Assembly (NCBI RefSeq): GCF_003732425.1
Contig: NZ_MOBX01000013.1
Span: 620,001 to 684,000 of the forward strand
Length of the DNA stretch: 64,000 nucleotides
From: Pseudomonas fluorescens
Lineage (GTDB): Bacteria > Pseudomonadota > Gammaproteobacteria > Pseudomonadales > Pseudomonadaceae
Direction of reading: 5' to 3'
A program made the position numbers and the translations under genes. Each line of letters starts with the position of its first letter. The first letter of the stretch is position 1. The notes under the pieces are model-generated. The model searched no databases, was not told the DNA's origin, and was given only the letters and a program-made list of their open reading frames with translations. This document shows positions 1 through 8,916 of the stretch, one piece after another.

Positions 1-1006
1 ATGCCTTTTTATCCGCCGCTTTATCGCCAAACTCCGGCGCGATGATCGCGCCATTGATCACGAAGTAATTGATGTAACCGGCGGCAAAGTCCGGGTTGTT
101 CTGGTTGAACTTGCTGTTGCGCGGATTCAGCGGCGGTGAAAGGGTGTGAATCTGCAATTTGCGGCCATCAGCATCCGTAGCGCTCTTGAGGATTTCCAGG
201 TGCGCCAAAGTGACCTTGTGATCGTAGGATTCAGGGTCGTTGTCGAGGTTGGCTATCACCACGCCGGGTTTGATGAAGCGCGCATAAAAATCGACGTGGG
301 CATCGGTAATGTCTCTGCCTTTGATGCCCGGCAACCAGATGATTTTGCGCAGGCCCAAGCGTTCCTTCAGTTCAGCTTCGACATCGGCTTTGCTCCAGTG
401 CGGATTGCGGTTGGCGTTCACCCAACTGCTCTCGGTCATGATCCCGGTACCATGACCATCGACCTCGATACCACCGCCCTCGCCTACCAGTTCGGTGCGG
501 ATGTACGTCGCTTGTGCGTCGTCGGCAACCAATGCGGCGATCTGCGCGTCTTTACGGTGTCGTTGCTTGCCGCCCCAACCGTTGAAGTTGAAATCCACCG
601 CGCCGAGACCGCCCTTGTCGTCGATCACGAAATTGGCACCGACATCGCGCATCCAGATGTCGTCAAGCGTGGCGGTGACGTAAGTGATGTTGTGCGTGCC
701 GCAGAGTTCTTCGGCGAGGCTACGCTCGTTCTTGCGACAGAAAACGGTGACCGGTTCAAACCGGGCGATGGCACGGGCCACGCGGCCGAGGGCTTCCTGC
801 ACGTCTGCGGTGAAGTCTTCCCAGATTGCGTCCTGCGCCCCGAAAGCGATGAAAGCGCGCTCGTGCCTGTCGCCCTCGTCGGGCATGAACCAGCGCCCTT
901 GCGCAGCAGCGAACACTTTTTCCGCCGATGAGCCGAAGCCCATGAATGCAGCGCCTACACCAGCGGCGACCGTGACTTGTTTGATGAAATCGCGACGAGT
1001 CGACAT
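1..1006 (-). CDS. Tat-exported agmatine deiminase (partial, C-terminus outside window)
   Basis: Peptidyl-arginine-deiminase-like protein that would hydrolyse agmatine to N-carbamoylputrescine. The start at 1006 gives an N-terminus MSTRRDFIKQ followed by a hydrophobic Ala/Gly-rich stretch, a twin-arginine signal, so the folded enzyme is probably exported. Family motifs seen include WMRDVGANF, a GGGIEVDGHG segment and a conserved NPHWSK region. The gene runs off the left edge before the catalytic Cys. It is the last gene of the agmatine operon. It duplicates the activity of the cytosolic AguA encoded at the operon's front, which resembles the agu2A' position of the P. aeruginosa agu2ABCA' operon. 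Confidence 0.88.
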   Translation of the reverse strand, partial: MSTRRDFIKQVTVAAGVGAAFMGFGSSAEKVFAAAQGRWFMPDEGDRHERAFIAFGAQDAIWEDFTADVQEALGRVARAIARFEPVTVFCRKNERSLAEELCGTHNITYVTATLDDIWMRDVGANFVIDDKGGLGAVDFNFNGWGGKQRHRKDAQIAALVADDAQATYIRTELVGEGGGIEVDGHGTGIMTESSWVNANRNPHWSKADVEAELKERLGLRKIIWLPGIKGRDITDAHVDFYARFIKPGVVIANLDNDPESYDHKVTLAHLEILKSATDADGRKLQIHTLSPPLNPRNSKFNQNNPDFAAGYINYFVINGAIIAPEFGDKAADKKA

Positions 1007-1052
1007 GTTGTTTTCCCTGTAAAAAAAGGCCGGCAGACGCGCCGGCCATCAA

Positions 1053-2156
1053 TCATTTGCCAGTGGCAGTCTTGAATTTGGTCCAGGTGCGCATGCGTGC
1101 GCGCATGTCGGCTTGGGGGATGTCCTTGCCCGGTATCAATCGAGCATAGGTGGCTGCGTCGAGGTAGATATCCGGGTTGTCGCGCATGCTTTCATCGACA
1201 CTCGAGCGCGCCTTGGCGTTGGAAGTCGGGTAACCGGTGAAGTTACTGATCGCCGCCATGTTCTGCGGGCGCATGACGAAGTTGATGAACGCGTAGGCGT
1301 ACTCCGGGTGTTGCGCATCGACCGGAATGGCCATGGTGTCCATCCACACCGTGGTGCCTTCGCGCGGCACGCGATACTGGAACCGCGTGTGTTTGCCGGC
1401 ACTGTCCGATGTGCGTTGCGCCTGGGTCATGTCACCGCTGTAGCCAAGGGACAGGCACAGGTTGCCGTTGACCAGATCAGTCACCGGCTGCGACTGGAAC
1501 TTGCGAATGTACGGTCGCAGTTTCATCAGCAGATCACTGGCCGCCGCCAGATCGTCAGGTTTCGCGCTGCGCGGATCACGCTCAAGGTAATTGAGCACCA
1601 CCGCCAGTACTTCGTCCGGCGAGTCGATCACCGAAATCCCGCAATCGGCAAACTTCGCCGCCAGCTCAGGCTTGAACAGCATGTCGAGGCTGTTGACCGG
1701 CGCATCGGGCATACGATGTTTGATCTGTTCTTCGTTGTAGGTCAGGCCGATGGTGCCCCAGGTGTAGGGCACCGTGGCTTTGCTGGAATGCTCGTAATGG
1801 CTGCGCAGTTTCTGCAGCCCGGGTTCGATATCGGCCAGTTCCGACAGCTTTGATTGATTCAGCGGCATCAGGCTGCCGGCGCGCATCAGTCGTTCAGCGA
1901 CGGTGTCGCCGGGGAAGATCAAGTCGTAACCACTGCCGCCGGACAGCATCTTGGCTTCGAGGGTTTCGCTGCCATCCATGACGTCGTAGATCACCTTGAT
2001 CCCGGTTTCGGCGGTGAAGAGGCTCAAGGTATCTTCAGCAAAATAATCGGCCCAGTTGTACAGGCGCAGGGTTTTGTCCTCGGCGTGCAGCGCCGGCATT
2101 AAACAGATCAGAGCCAGGCCGATCGCGCCGCGCAAACGTTTGTGGTGGATAGCCAT
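1053..2156 (-). CDS. Periplasmic polyamine-binding protein (PotF/SpuD family)
   Basis: Solute-binding protein of 367 residues for putrescine, spermidine or agmatine. It has a Sec signal peptide (hydrophobic core, then ALHA before EDKTLR), the family start LRLYNWADYF, and the typical ligand-pocket segments YDLIFPGD and VPYTWGTIGL. No membrane or ATPase subunits lie beside it, so it either feeds a transporter encoded elsewhere or works as a periplasmic scavenger or sensor. It sits 1 nt downstream of aguB in a tightly packed operon and matches the agu2C position of the P. aeruginosa agu2 operon. The exact ligand is not shown by the sequence. Confidence 0.9.
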   Translation of the reverse strand: MAIHHKRLRGAIGLALICLMPALHAEDKTLRLYNWADYFAEDTLSLFTAETGIKVIYDVMDGSETLEAKMLSGGSGYDLIFPGDTVAERLMRAGSLMPLNQSKLSELADIEPGLQKLRSHYEHSSKATVPYTWGTIGLTYNEEQIKHRMPDAPVNSLDMLFKPELAAKFADCGISVIDSPDEVLAVVLNYLERDPRSAKPDDLAAASDLLMKLRPYIRKFQSQPVTDLVNGNLCLSLGYSGDMTQAQRTSDSAGKHTRFQYRVPREGTTVWMDTMAIPVDAQHPEYAYAFINFVMRPQNMAAISNFTGYPTSNAKARSSVDESMRDNPDIYLDAATYARLIPGKDIPQADMRARMRTWTKFKTATGK

Positions 2157-2157
2157 G

Positions 2158-3066
2158 TCAAACCCCTTGAGTGTTCCAGCGTGCGTGGAGGTGGCGACCG
2201 TCCTGACTCAGCAGCGGCCCATACATGTCCGGGCGACGATCGCGGAAGACGCCCCAGTTCAAACGCTCTTCGCGCATCGCCGCCAGATCGACGCAGTGCA
2301 GCAACACGCCAGTGCTGTCGCGGTCAGCGCTGGCGAGCAATTGCCCCTTGTGATCGCTGATAAACGACGAGCCGTAGAAGCTCATTTGCAGGCTTGGGTC
2401 GGTGGTCGCTGTTTCTCGCCCCACGCGGTTCGACGCCACCACCGGCAGCAGATTGGCCGCCGCGTGACCGCGCATGGTCATCTGCCAATGGTCGCGGGAA
2501 TCCAGCGCCGCGCAGCCAGGTTCCGAGCCGATGGCGGTCGGATACAGCAACACTTCGGCGCCCATCAACGCCAGGCAACGTGCGGTTTCCGGGAACCATT
2601 GATCCCAGCAGATGCCGACGCCGAGACGGCCGAACGCGGTATCCCAGACTTTGAAACCGGTATCGCCGGGGCTGAAATATTCCTTCTCTTGATAGCCAAT
2701 GGCGTTGGGAATGTGGGTCTTGCGATAAACACCCAGCAAGCGCCCGTCGGCATCAGCAACGCTCAGCGAATTGAAGTAAGCGTTGCCGGCCTTCTCAAAC
2801 CAGCTCAGCGGCAACACCACGCCCAACTCGCGGGCCAGTGCGGCGAAGCGCGCAAGCAGGCGGCTGTCGCGATACTCCTCAGCCAACGCCATGTGCTTAT
2901 GCCTTTGTTCGATGCAGAAGTATGGCGTGGCGAACAGCTCCTGCAGCAGGATCACTTGCGCGCCCTGCTTCGCCGCATCACGGACGAGCTGCTCGGCGCG
3001 ATCAAGGTTGCCGGGTAGATCCCAGGTGCACGGCATCTGGGTGGTGGCGAGGGTCAGTAGTGTCAT
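2158..3066 (-). CDS. aguB: N-carbamoylputrescine amidase
   Basis: Nitrilase-superfamily amidase of 302 residues, converting N-carbamoylputrescine to putrescine, CO2 and ammonia in the cytoplasm. The catalytic triad is visible: Glu43 in LLQELF, Lys116 in YRKTHIP and Cys153 in GICWDQWFPE. Length is normal for AguB. It starts 3 nt after the aguA stop, so the two consecutive reactions of agmatine degradation are encoded by adjacent, probably co-translated genes. Confidence 0.95.
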   Translation of the reverse strand: MTLLTLATTQMPCTWDLPGNLDRAEQLVRDAAKQGAQVILLQELFATPYFCIEQRHKHMALAEEYRDSRLLARFAALARELGVVLPLSWFEKAGNAYFNSLSVADADGRLLGVYRKTHIPNAIGYQEKEYFSPGDTGFKVWDTAFGRLGVGICWDQWFPETARCLALMGAEVLLYPTAIGSEPGCAALDSRDHWQMTMRGHAAANLLPVVASNRVGRETATTDPSLQMSFYGSSFISDHKGQLLASADRDSTGVLLHCVDLAAMREERLNWGVFRDRRPDMYGPLLSQDGRHLHARWNTQGV

Positions 3067-3069
3067 TGA

Positions 3070-4122
3070 TCAACCCTCCACCGGCCAGGCTGGCTGCTGC
3101 TGAGTGATGCAGTGCACACCGCCGCCGCCATGCGCCAGATGGTTGATCCGCACCGGCACCACTTCGCGGCCGGGGAAGGCTTGCTCCAGCACTTTGGCCG
3201 CCACATTGTCGGCGTCGATGCCGTAGGCCGGCATGATGATTGCGCCGTTGGCGATGTAGAAATTGGTGTAGGACGCGCAGAACACTTCGGCCTCGGTGTC
3301 GACCGCGTCACTGGCTTCGAACAGTTCGATCAGCTCGAATTGGCGACCCTGAGCGTCGGTGGCGAGTTCCAGTGCGCGACGGTTTTCCCGCGTCACTTCG
3401 GCGTACACCGACGATTTGTCGTGGGTTGCGTCGACCAGCAACACGCCGGGACGCGCGAAGGCACAGACGCCGTCGACGTGGCCATCGGTCATGTCACCGG
3501 TGACGTAATCCGGATCGCCCGGCAGCCAGATGGTTTTCTTTACGCCGAGCAAACGGCTGAATATCTCTTCCATCTCGGCTTTGCTGATGCCCGGGTTGCG
3601 ATTGGGGTTGAGCAGCACCGATTCGGTGGTGATCAGCGTGCCTTCGCCGTCGACATGAATTGCCCCACCCTCATTACTCAGCGGTGTGCCGAAGCATTCC
3701 AGGCCAAGGTGATTGAGCGTACGGCGCGCCAGACTTTCGTCCAGATCATGAGCAGACTTGCCGCCCCACGCGTTGAAGCGCCAACTCACCCCGGCCAGTC
3801 CTTGTTGCGGATGACAAACAAATGTCGGGCCGGAGTCACGGCACCAGCTGTCATTCACAATCAGCGCAATCAGCTCAATGTTCGGCCCGCACAAAGCTCT
3901 GGCACTGGCGACGGCCGATGGATCGACCACCAGTTTCACCGGTTCGAATCGAGCGATGGCGTTGGCCACGCGCGCGAAATCTTCCTGCACCTGCGCCAGG
4001 GTCACGCCCCAACCTGACTCCCATAATGCTTTGTTGTGCGGCCAGACCATCCACGTCGCGGCGTGGGTCACCCACTCTGCCGGCATCATCCAGGCGCTGT
4101 TTTTATTGTCGTTTTGCTGCAT
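3070..4122 (-). CDS. aguA: Agmatine deiminase
   Basis: Cytosolic agmatine deiminase (agmatine iminohydrolase) of 350 residues, first gene of the operon. Family features are WMVWPHN near the N-terminus, the CRDSGPTF segment, GGAIHVDGEG, DGHVDGV and a C-terminal GGGGVHCITQ motif carrying the nucleophilic Cys at about residue 338. There is no signal peptide, in contrast to the second deiminase at the operon's 3' end. A 111-nt intergenic region separates it from the divergent LysR gene, which is the likely regulator. Confidence 0.95.
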   Translation of the reverse strand: MQQNDNKNSAWMMPAEWVTHAATWMVWPHNKALWESGWGVTLAQVQEDFARVANAIARFEPVKLVVDPSAVASARALCGPNIELIALIVNDSWCRDSGPTFVCHPQQGLAGVSWRFNAWGGKSAHDLDESLARRTLNHLGLECFGTPLSNEGGAIHVDGEGTLITTESVLLNPNRNPGISKAEMEEIFSRLLGVKKTIWLPGDPDYVTGDMTDGHVDGVCAFARPGVLLVDATHDKSSVYAEVTRENRRALELATDAQGRQFELIELFEASDAVDTEAEVFCASYTNFYIANGAIIMPAYGIDADNVAAKVLEQAFPGREVVPVRINHLAHGGGGVHCITQQQPAWPVEG

Positions 4123-4233
4123 GACAAGCCTCGTTAATTAAGCCATTGTGTTCACGCCGACCATGCTACGGACTCGAAAACAGGCAAACAAACGATGGAT
4201 TTAGCGCACAACTGATTAGAGGAACTTATCGAT

Positions 4234-5121
4234 ATGCTCAAGCATTGGCCGCCGCTCAGCTCCCTACGCGGCTTTGAAGCCGCCGCCCGGCTGGGCAGTT
4301 TTCACAAGGCTGCCGACGAGTTGAACCTCACTCAATCGGCGATCAGTCAGCAGATTCGCAGCCTTGAGGCTTACCTTGAGCAGCCGTTGTTTTTTCGCAG
4401 CGGTCGCAGCGTGGCGTTGACCGACGCCGGCTACGACTTGCTCAGCACCACCCAGGCGATGCTGCAGCAATTGGCTGTGGGAATTCGGCGTCTGGGGCAG
4501 TATCAGAAGCCCAATCAATTGGTGCTCAACACCACGCCGGCATTTGCCCGGCATTGGTTGTTGCCACGATTGGCGGACTTTCGCGGCCTGCATCCTGAGG
4601 TCGATCTGTGGATCTACAGCACCGACGAGGTGCCCGACATGGCCACGCAGACCATTGATCTGGCGGTGCGCGACGACATCAGTTCGCAGGCTGAATGCAG
4701 CTTCAAAGTACTGCACACCGATCGCCTCTATCCGGCGTGTCATCCGCGCCTGCTGCACGAGCCGCCAGCGCAGCGCACCACCTTGCATGGTGAGCGGGAA
4801 ATGGACTGGAGCCATTGGGCGGTCGAGGCCGGAATCGATGTCGGCCAACAGGAACATGGGCTGAATTTCTCGGATCCGGGCTTGCTACTGGACGCGGCTT
4901 GCGCAGGACTTGGCATTGCACTGGTGAGTCAGTTGCTCAGCCGTCAGGTGCGCGCTGACGGCTTGTTGCAACCACTGGACGAGGCGACTATTCGCGGACC
5001 GAACTGGTCGCTGTTGACCCATCGCGACAGTGAAAACGATCCGATGGCGAAAAGTTTCACCGCGTGGTTATCCGCCAATCTGAACCCCGACTCAAACGGC
5101 CGAAAAAACCCCGGCGCCTAA
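4234..5121 (+). CDS. LysR-family regulator, probably of the agmatine operon
   Basis: LysR-type regulator of 295 residues in the GcvA-like group: an N-terminal winged HTH (LPPLSSLRGFEAAARLGSFHKAA, shown here only by its pattern of about residues 5-27; ELNLTQSAISQQIRSLE follows) and a C-terminal substrate-binding domain. It is divergent from aguA, and family habit suggests it controls that operon and itself, with agmatine or N-carbamoylputrescine as plausible effectors (inference). Its 3' end overlaps the convergent radical SAM gene by 30 nt. Confidence 0.9.
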   Translation: MLKHWPPLSSLRGFEAAARLGSFHKAADELNLTQSAISQQIRSLEAYLEQPLFFRSGRSVALTDAGYDLLSTTQAMLQQLAVGIRRLGQYQKPNQLVLNTTPAFARHWLLPRLADFRGLHPEVDLWIYSTDEVPDMATQTIDLAVRDDISSQAECSFKVLHTDRLYPACHPRLLHEPPAQRTTLHGEREMDWSHWAVEAGIDVGQQEHGLNFSDPGLLLDAACAGLGIALVSQLLSRQVRADGLLQPLDEATIRGPNWSLLTHRDSENDPMAKSFTAWLSANLNPDSNGRKNPGA

Positions 5122-6252
5122 CCGTCCCTCAAGACGCCCGCACAGCACGTAGTGCTGATAGCCGCTGGAGAAACCTCCCTGGGCGACCGCAATCCTGACA
5201 TCGTCATTCAGTCGAAAGTATTGGGCCTCATCAAAGTTTTCTGCGCTGACTTCGCCGGCACGCCCGAGATGCTCGCTGTCCACCGGGAGACCCTGGCTGG
5301 CACGCTGCTCGAAATCGATGATGCGATTCACCGCGTGTCGCTCCAGCACACCCTGATTGGGATGCATCGAGTAGATATGCAGGCCTTTGTTGGCGCAGCG
5401 GTCGCACATGTCGACACAGTTTTTCTGCGTCGATTTGCGCCGCGTCAGTTCTTCGAGCGGCATGTCGAGGTACTTGCCAACCTGATACTCGGTCTGATTG
5501 AAGATTGTGCAGCAAAGCACTGTGTTGCCATTGCAGTCGATGACCAGCCAGTCATCCTTGAGCGTGCACGCCATCTTGGGAAAGTTCTGGATGACGTTGA
5601 CGAGATCGTCGTACGGCGGCAGTGCGAGGCGCTTGAGGGTGTCAAGGTCGGTAGGCGTGACAGACGGATCACGCTCGACAATGGCCAGTGTCTTCTCCAG
5701 CGGCATCATCACGGAATACCCGGTGGTGAACATGAAGCCAAGGCGCTCACTGAACTCGCGCATCAGTGATTCTTCTTCGATGTTATCCAGGTAGCGGTGA
5801 TAGTAAACATCAACGCGGGTCCTCAGACCCAGGCGCTGTTTGATCTCCTGCAGGGCGATCATGTTCTGTTTTACAACTTCGATATCGCCGCCGACATGGC
5901 CCTTTTCGTAGGTCTCCTGGTAAAAACCCGAGAGCGAAATACGGAAGTAACTCGGCTCGGCCATCAAGGCCTTTTCCATATTCTTGGCAAGATTGAGGTT
6001 GGTGCTGATGCCACTGCCCAGGCCGGCCGCGTTGATGACCTCGATAAATTCGCCAATTTTTGGATGAATCAGCGGCTCGGTCCAGTTATAGAGGTAGATC
6101 GTGTTGACGCCCTCTGTCTTGGCCTTATCGACAATCTGCTTGAACATGTCGAGCTGCATGGCTTTTTTGAAATTGAGATTTTCCGAGTTGCCCATCGGGC
6201 AAGACGGGCAGCTCAGATTGCACGCACCGACGATATCGATGTACATATTCAT
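5092..6252 (-). CDS. Radical SAM/SPASM protein with C-terminal surface-type repeat unit
   Basis: Radical SAM enzyme of about 386 residues. The [4Fe-4S] motif CNLSCPSC lies a few residues from the start, and a SPASM-like C-terminal Cys cluster (DCNGNTVLCC, CVDMCDRC) implies auxiliary clusters. After about residue 340 there is a separate unit, QYFRLNDDVRIAVAQG...HYVLCGRLEGR, like the YLxxNPDV repeats attached to polysaccharide-related enzymes. The start at 6252 (MNMYIDIVG) is preferred over an upstream ATG at 6294 because AAGGAG lies 10 nt before it. No substrate peptide gene is seen nearby, so the substrate is unknown. Confidence 0.8.
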   Translation of the reverse strand: MNMYIDIVGACNLSCPSCPMGNSENLNFKKAMQLDMFKQIVDKAKTEGVNTIYLYNWTEPLIHPKIGEFIEVINAAGLGSGISTNLNLAKNMEKALMAEPSYFRISLSGFYQETYEKGHVGGDIEVVKQNMIALQEIKQRLGLRTRVDVYYHRYLDNIEEESLMREFSERLGFMFTTGYSVMMPLEKTLAIVERDPSVTPTDLDTLKRLALPPYDDLVNVIQNFPKMACTLKDDWLVIDCNGNTVLCCTIFNQTEYQVGKYLDMPLEELTRRKSTQKNCVDMCDRCANKGLHIYSMHPNQGVLERHAVNRIIDFEQRASQGLPVDSEHLGRAGEVSAENFDEAQYFRLNDDVRIAVAQGGFSSGYQHYVLCGRLEGRLGAGVFSAV

Positions 6253-6376
6253 GCGGGTGAAGCTCCTTGAATTGAAAGCCATGCATCTCATCACTAGCGG
6301 CTTTCAAGTCGCCTGATTGTGTTGGTATTTTGACGGCACTGGCACAGCAGCTAGCAATAACTGCACCACAATGCGG

Positions 6377-7270
6377 TTACGCCATTAACTCAATGACCCA
6401 ATCGATGAACACGCGCAATTTCAGGCTGACATGCCGGTTCGGCGGATAGGCGATGTAGAGCGGCATCGGCGCGAGTTTCCAGTCTTCGAACAGCGGCACC
6501 AGTTCGCCGCGCGCCTCGTGGGCGGCAGACATGTACTTGGGCAGCCACAGCACGCCCATACCCGCCAGACCTGCCGCGAGATAGGCATTGCCGTCATCGA
6601 CCGCCAGCACGTAGCGCCCCCTGATTTGCAGGCTTTCACTGGCGTTGTGCAAGGTATAAGGCAGCGGTTTGCCGGTGCGGGCCCAGAGAAAAGCGACGAC
6701 CCGATGATGGCTGTCTTCCAAGTCTCGTGGGTGCGCAGGCGTACCGGCGCGGGCCAGGTATTGCGGGGCGGCAAACACCCCCAACTGCAGATCGGCCACC
6801 TTGCGCGCCATCAACGACAAGTCCATGAGTTCCCCCCCACGCACCACGCAATCGACGTTCTCATCAATGATGTCGACGATGCGGTCACTGACGCCCATGT
6901 CGATCTGGATGTCCGGATAGCGCGCGTGAAACTCAGGCAGGGCCGGCACCAGAACCAGCCTTGCCAACGGGCTCGGGACGTCCACACGCAGCCGGCCCGA
7001 GGGCGATGCTGCGGCGCCGGGCAGGCTGGCTTCGGCCTCTTCGAGGTCGGCGAGCAAGCGGATCACCCGCTGGTAATACGCCGCGCCATCGGCGGTAACG
7101 TTGACCTTGCGCGTAGTGCGATTGAGCAACTTGACCCGCAACCGCGCCTCCAGTTGCTGCACCAGTTGGGTCACGGTGGTCTTGCTCATGTGCAAGGTTT
7201 CCGCTGCCTTGGTGAAACTCCCCGCCTCGACCACCCGAACGAAGGCCTGCATTGCATCAAAACGGTCCAA
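6377..7270 (-). CDS. LysR-family transcriptional regulator
   Basis: LysR-type regulator of about 297 residues: winged HTH (AMQAFVRVVEAGSFTKAA pattern, then HMSKTTVTQLVQQLE) and a LysR substrate-binding domain. I choose a TTG start at 7270 (LDRFDAMQAF) because GAGGGAG sits 5 nt upstream and the protein then begins as CrgA-type relatives do; an in-frame ATG at 7342 would add 24 unconserved residues. It is divergent from the RidA gene, whose expression it probably controls (inference). Confidence 0.85.
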   Translation of the reverse strand: MDRFDAMQAFVRVVEAGSFTKAAETLHMSKTTVTQLVQQLEARLRVKLLNRTTRKVNVTADGAAYYQRVIRLLADLEEAEASLPGAAASPSGRLRVDVPSPLARLVLVPALPEFHARYPDIQIDMGVSDRIVDIIDENVDCVVRGGELMDLSLMARKVADLQLGVFAAPQYLARAGTPAHPRDLEDSHHRVVAFLWARTGKPLPYTLHNASESLQIRGRYVLAVDDGNAYLAAGLAGMGVLWLPKYMSAAHEARGELVPLFEDWKLAPMPLYIAYPPNRHVSLKLRVFIDWVIELMA

Positions 7271-7386
7271 GGTTGCTCCCTCGATTGTTTGGATTTCACA
7301 AACAGTGAACGCCAAGCTTGCGCGTTTATCGCTCGCCTGCAAATAACTACAGTGGCTCCATCAACTCAAATGAAGGAGACCTTCCC

Positions 7387-7785
7387 ATGGCTCAGCGCGA
7401 CGTTGTTTTTCCACCCGCTCGCCGTACGCTCTACGAACGCCACCGCTACTCACCGGCGGTTCGCTCCAACGGTTTCCTGTTTGTCTCCGGGCAAGTCGGC
7501 AGCACCGAGGACGGCACGCCCGAACCGGATCTGCAGAATCAAGTGCGCCAGGCCTTCAACAACCTGAATGCGATCCTCGCTGAGGCCGGTTGCAGTTTTG
7601 ACGATGTGGTCGACGTCACCGTGTTCATCGTCGACCCGCCATCGAAATTCGAGACGATCTGGAATGTTGTGCTGACAGAGCTCTGGGGCGATGCACCGCA
7701 TCCGACCGTGACGGCGGTTGGCGTGACGTGGCTGTATGGGTTTGATTTCGAGATCAAGGTGATTGCGAAGCTGCCTGGATCCTGA
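7387..7785 (+). CDS. RidA/YjgF/UK114-family protein
   Basis: Small (132-residue) Rid-family protein: SPAVRSNGFLFVSGQVG near the N-terminus, and the central QVRQAFNNLNAILAEAGCSFDDVV helix/turn described by position (about residues 57-80). Family members deaminate reactive enamine/imine intermediates. The C-terminus reads YGFDFEIKVIAKL and lacks the usual conserved Arg before the VEIE strand, so this is a non-archetypal Rid protein and its activity may differ. The start at 7387 has GAAGGAGA just upstream. Divergent from the LysR gene. Confidence 0.85.
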   Translation: MAQRDVVFPPARRTLYERHRYSPAVRSNGFLFVSGQVGSTEDGTPEPDLQNQVRQAFNNLNAILAEAGCSFDDVVDVTVFIVDPPSKFETIWNVVLTELWGDAPHPTVTAVGVTWLYGFDFEIKVIAKLPGS

Positions 7786-7801
7786 CGGGCATCAAACCTG
7801 A

Positions 7802-7878
7802 GCTGTGGCACGCTGCGATCTTTTGATTTTGATTTTGATTTTAAAGATCAACATCAACAGATCGCAGCGTGCCGCAGC
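7802..7878. repeat. Dispersed inverted repeat (GCTGCGATC type)
   Basis: Near-perfect inverted repeat: left arm GCTGTGGCACGCTGCGATCT pairs with right arm AGATCGCAGCGTGCCGCAGC with one mismatch around an AT-rich loop. A related copy lies at 22596-22682. This is the intergenic repeat type common in P. fluorescens genomes. Confidence 0.8.
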
Positions 7879-8052
7879 TCCTACAAGGGACAGGGCATAA
7901 AACATCGCAAAGGTCCAATGCTGGCCTTTGACGCCTCGAATGCGTATAACCTCGCCGTTTCGTCTACCCTGACTTGGCGCCCCGCATTGATCCTGCAGCG
8001 ATCCTGCAGCGGCGGCCTATCGCCTTTTGACGCTTACGAAACGGAGAATTCC

Positions 8053-8916
8053 ATGCTCAAACGCACCCTGGCACTGACCGCCGGCCTGGCCCTGTCCTTT
8101 TCTACCTTGATGGTGCACGCCGCTGACGTCTTGCGCGTCAGCGCGATTCCCGATGAAGCCCCGACCGAGCTGCTGCGCAAGTTCGAACCGCTGGGCGCGT
8201 ATCTGGAACAGCAACTGGGCATGAAGGTGCAGTTCGTGCCGGTGGCCGACTATCCGGCCGTGGTGGAAGCGCTGGCCACGGATCGTCTTGATATGGCCTG
8301 GCTGGGCGGTTTCACCTTCGTGCAGGCGCGCTTGAAGACGGATGCAACGACACCCGTGATTCCGTTGGTACAACGTGAACAGGACGCGCAGTTCACCAGC
8401 AAGTTCATCACCGCCGACCCGAACGTCAAAAGCCTCGCCGACCTGAAAGGCAAGACCTTCGCCTTCGGTTCGGTGTCGTCCACCTCCGGCAGCCTGATGC
8501 CGCGTTACTTCATGCTGAAAAACGACGGCATCAAGCCTGAGGGTTATTTCAGCCGTGTCGCCTACTCCGGCGCCCACGACGCCACCGTGGCCTGGGTGCA
8601 GGCCGGCAAGGTCGATGCCGGTGTGCTCAACGCCAGTGTCTGGCAGAAACTGGTCGACGCCGGCAAGGTCGACACCAACAAGGTCAAAGTCTTCGCCACC
8701 ACCCCGACCTACTTCGATTACAACTGGACCGTGCGCGGCACCCTCGACCCGGCACTGGCCGCCAAGATCAAAAAAGCCTTCCTTGATCTGGACCCGGCCA
8801 ACCCTGAGCAGAAGAAGATTCTTGATCTGCAAGCGGCCAGCCGCTTCATCGACACCAAGCCCGAGAACTACAAGGGCATCGAGGAAGCCGCCCGCGCTGC
8901 CGAACTGCTGAAATGA
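8053..8916 (+). CDS. Periplasmic binding protein of a phosphonate/selenate-type ABC transporter
   Basis: PhnD/PtxB-like solute-binding protein, 287 residues with a Sec signal ending near VHAADVL. Conserved features are the [14 protein letters not shown] region, [10 protein letters not shown], and [13 protein letters not shown], the oxyanion-binding loop of this family. First gene of a four-gene operon with an ATPase and two permeases. Family knowledge: relatives in pseudomonads are labelled either phosphonate/phosphite or putative selenate transporters; the sequence alone cannot decide. The ATG at 8053 follows GGAGAATTCC and gives a proper signal peptide, so an upstream in-frame ATG is rejected. 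Confidence 0.85.
   Translation: MLKRTLALTAGLALSFSTLMVHAADVLRVSAIPDEAPTELLRKFEPLGAYLEQQLGMKVQFVPVADYPAVVEALATDRLDMAWLGGFTFVQARLKTDATTPVIPLVQREQDAQFTSKFITADPNVKSLADLKGKTFAFGSVSSTSGSLMPRYFMLKNDGIKPEGYFSRVAYSGAHDATVAWVQAGKVDAGVLNASVWQKLVDAGKVDTNKVKVFATTPTYFDYNWTVRGTLDPALAAKIKKAFLDLDPANPEQKKILDLQAASRFIDTKPENYKGIEEAARAAELLK

Noticed and set aside
146..931. Plus-strand open frame at the left edge
   Set aside because: Opposite the Tat-type agmatine deiminase, whose motifs are clear on the minus strand.
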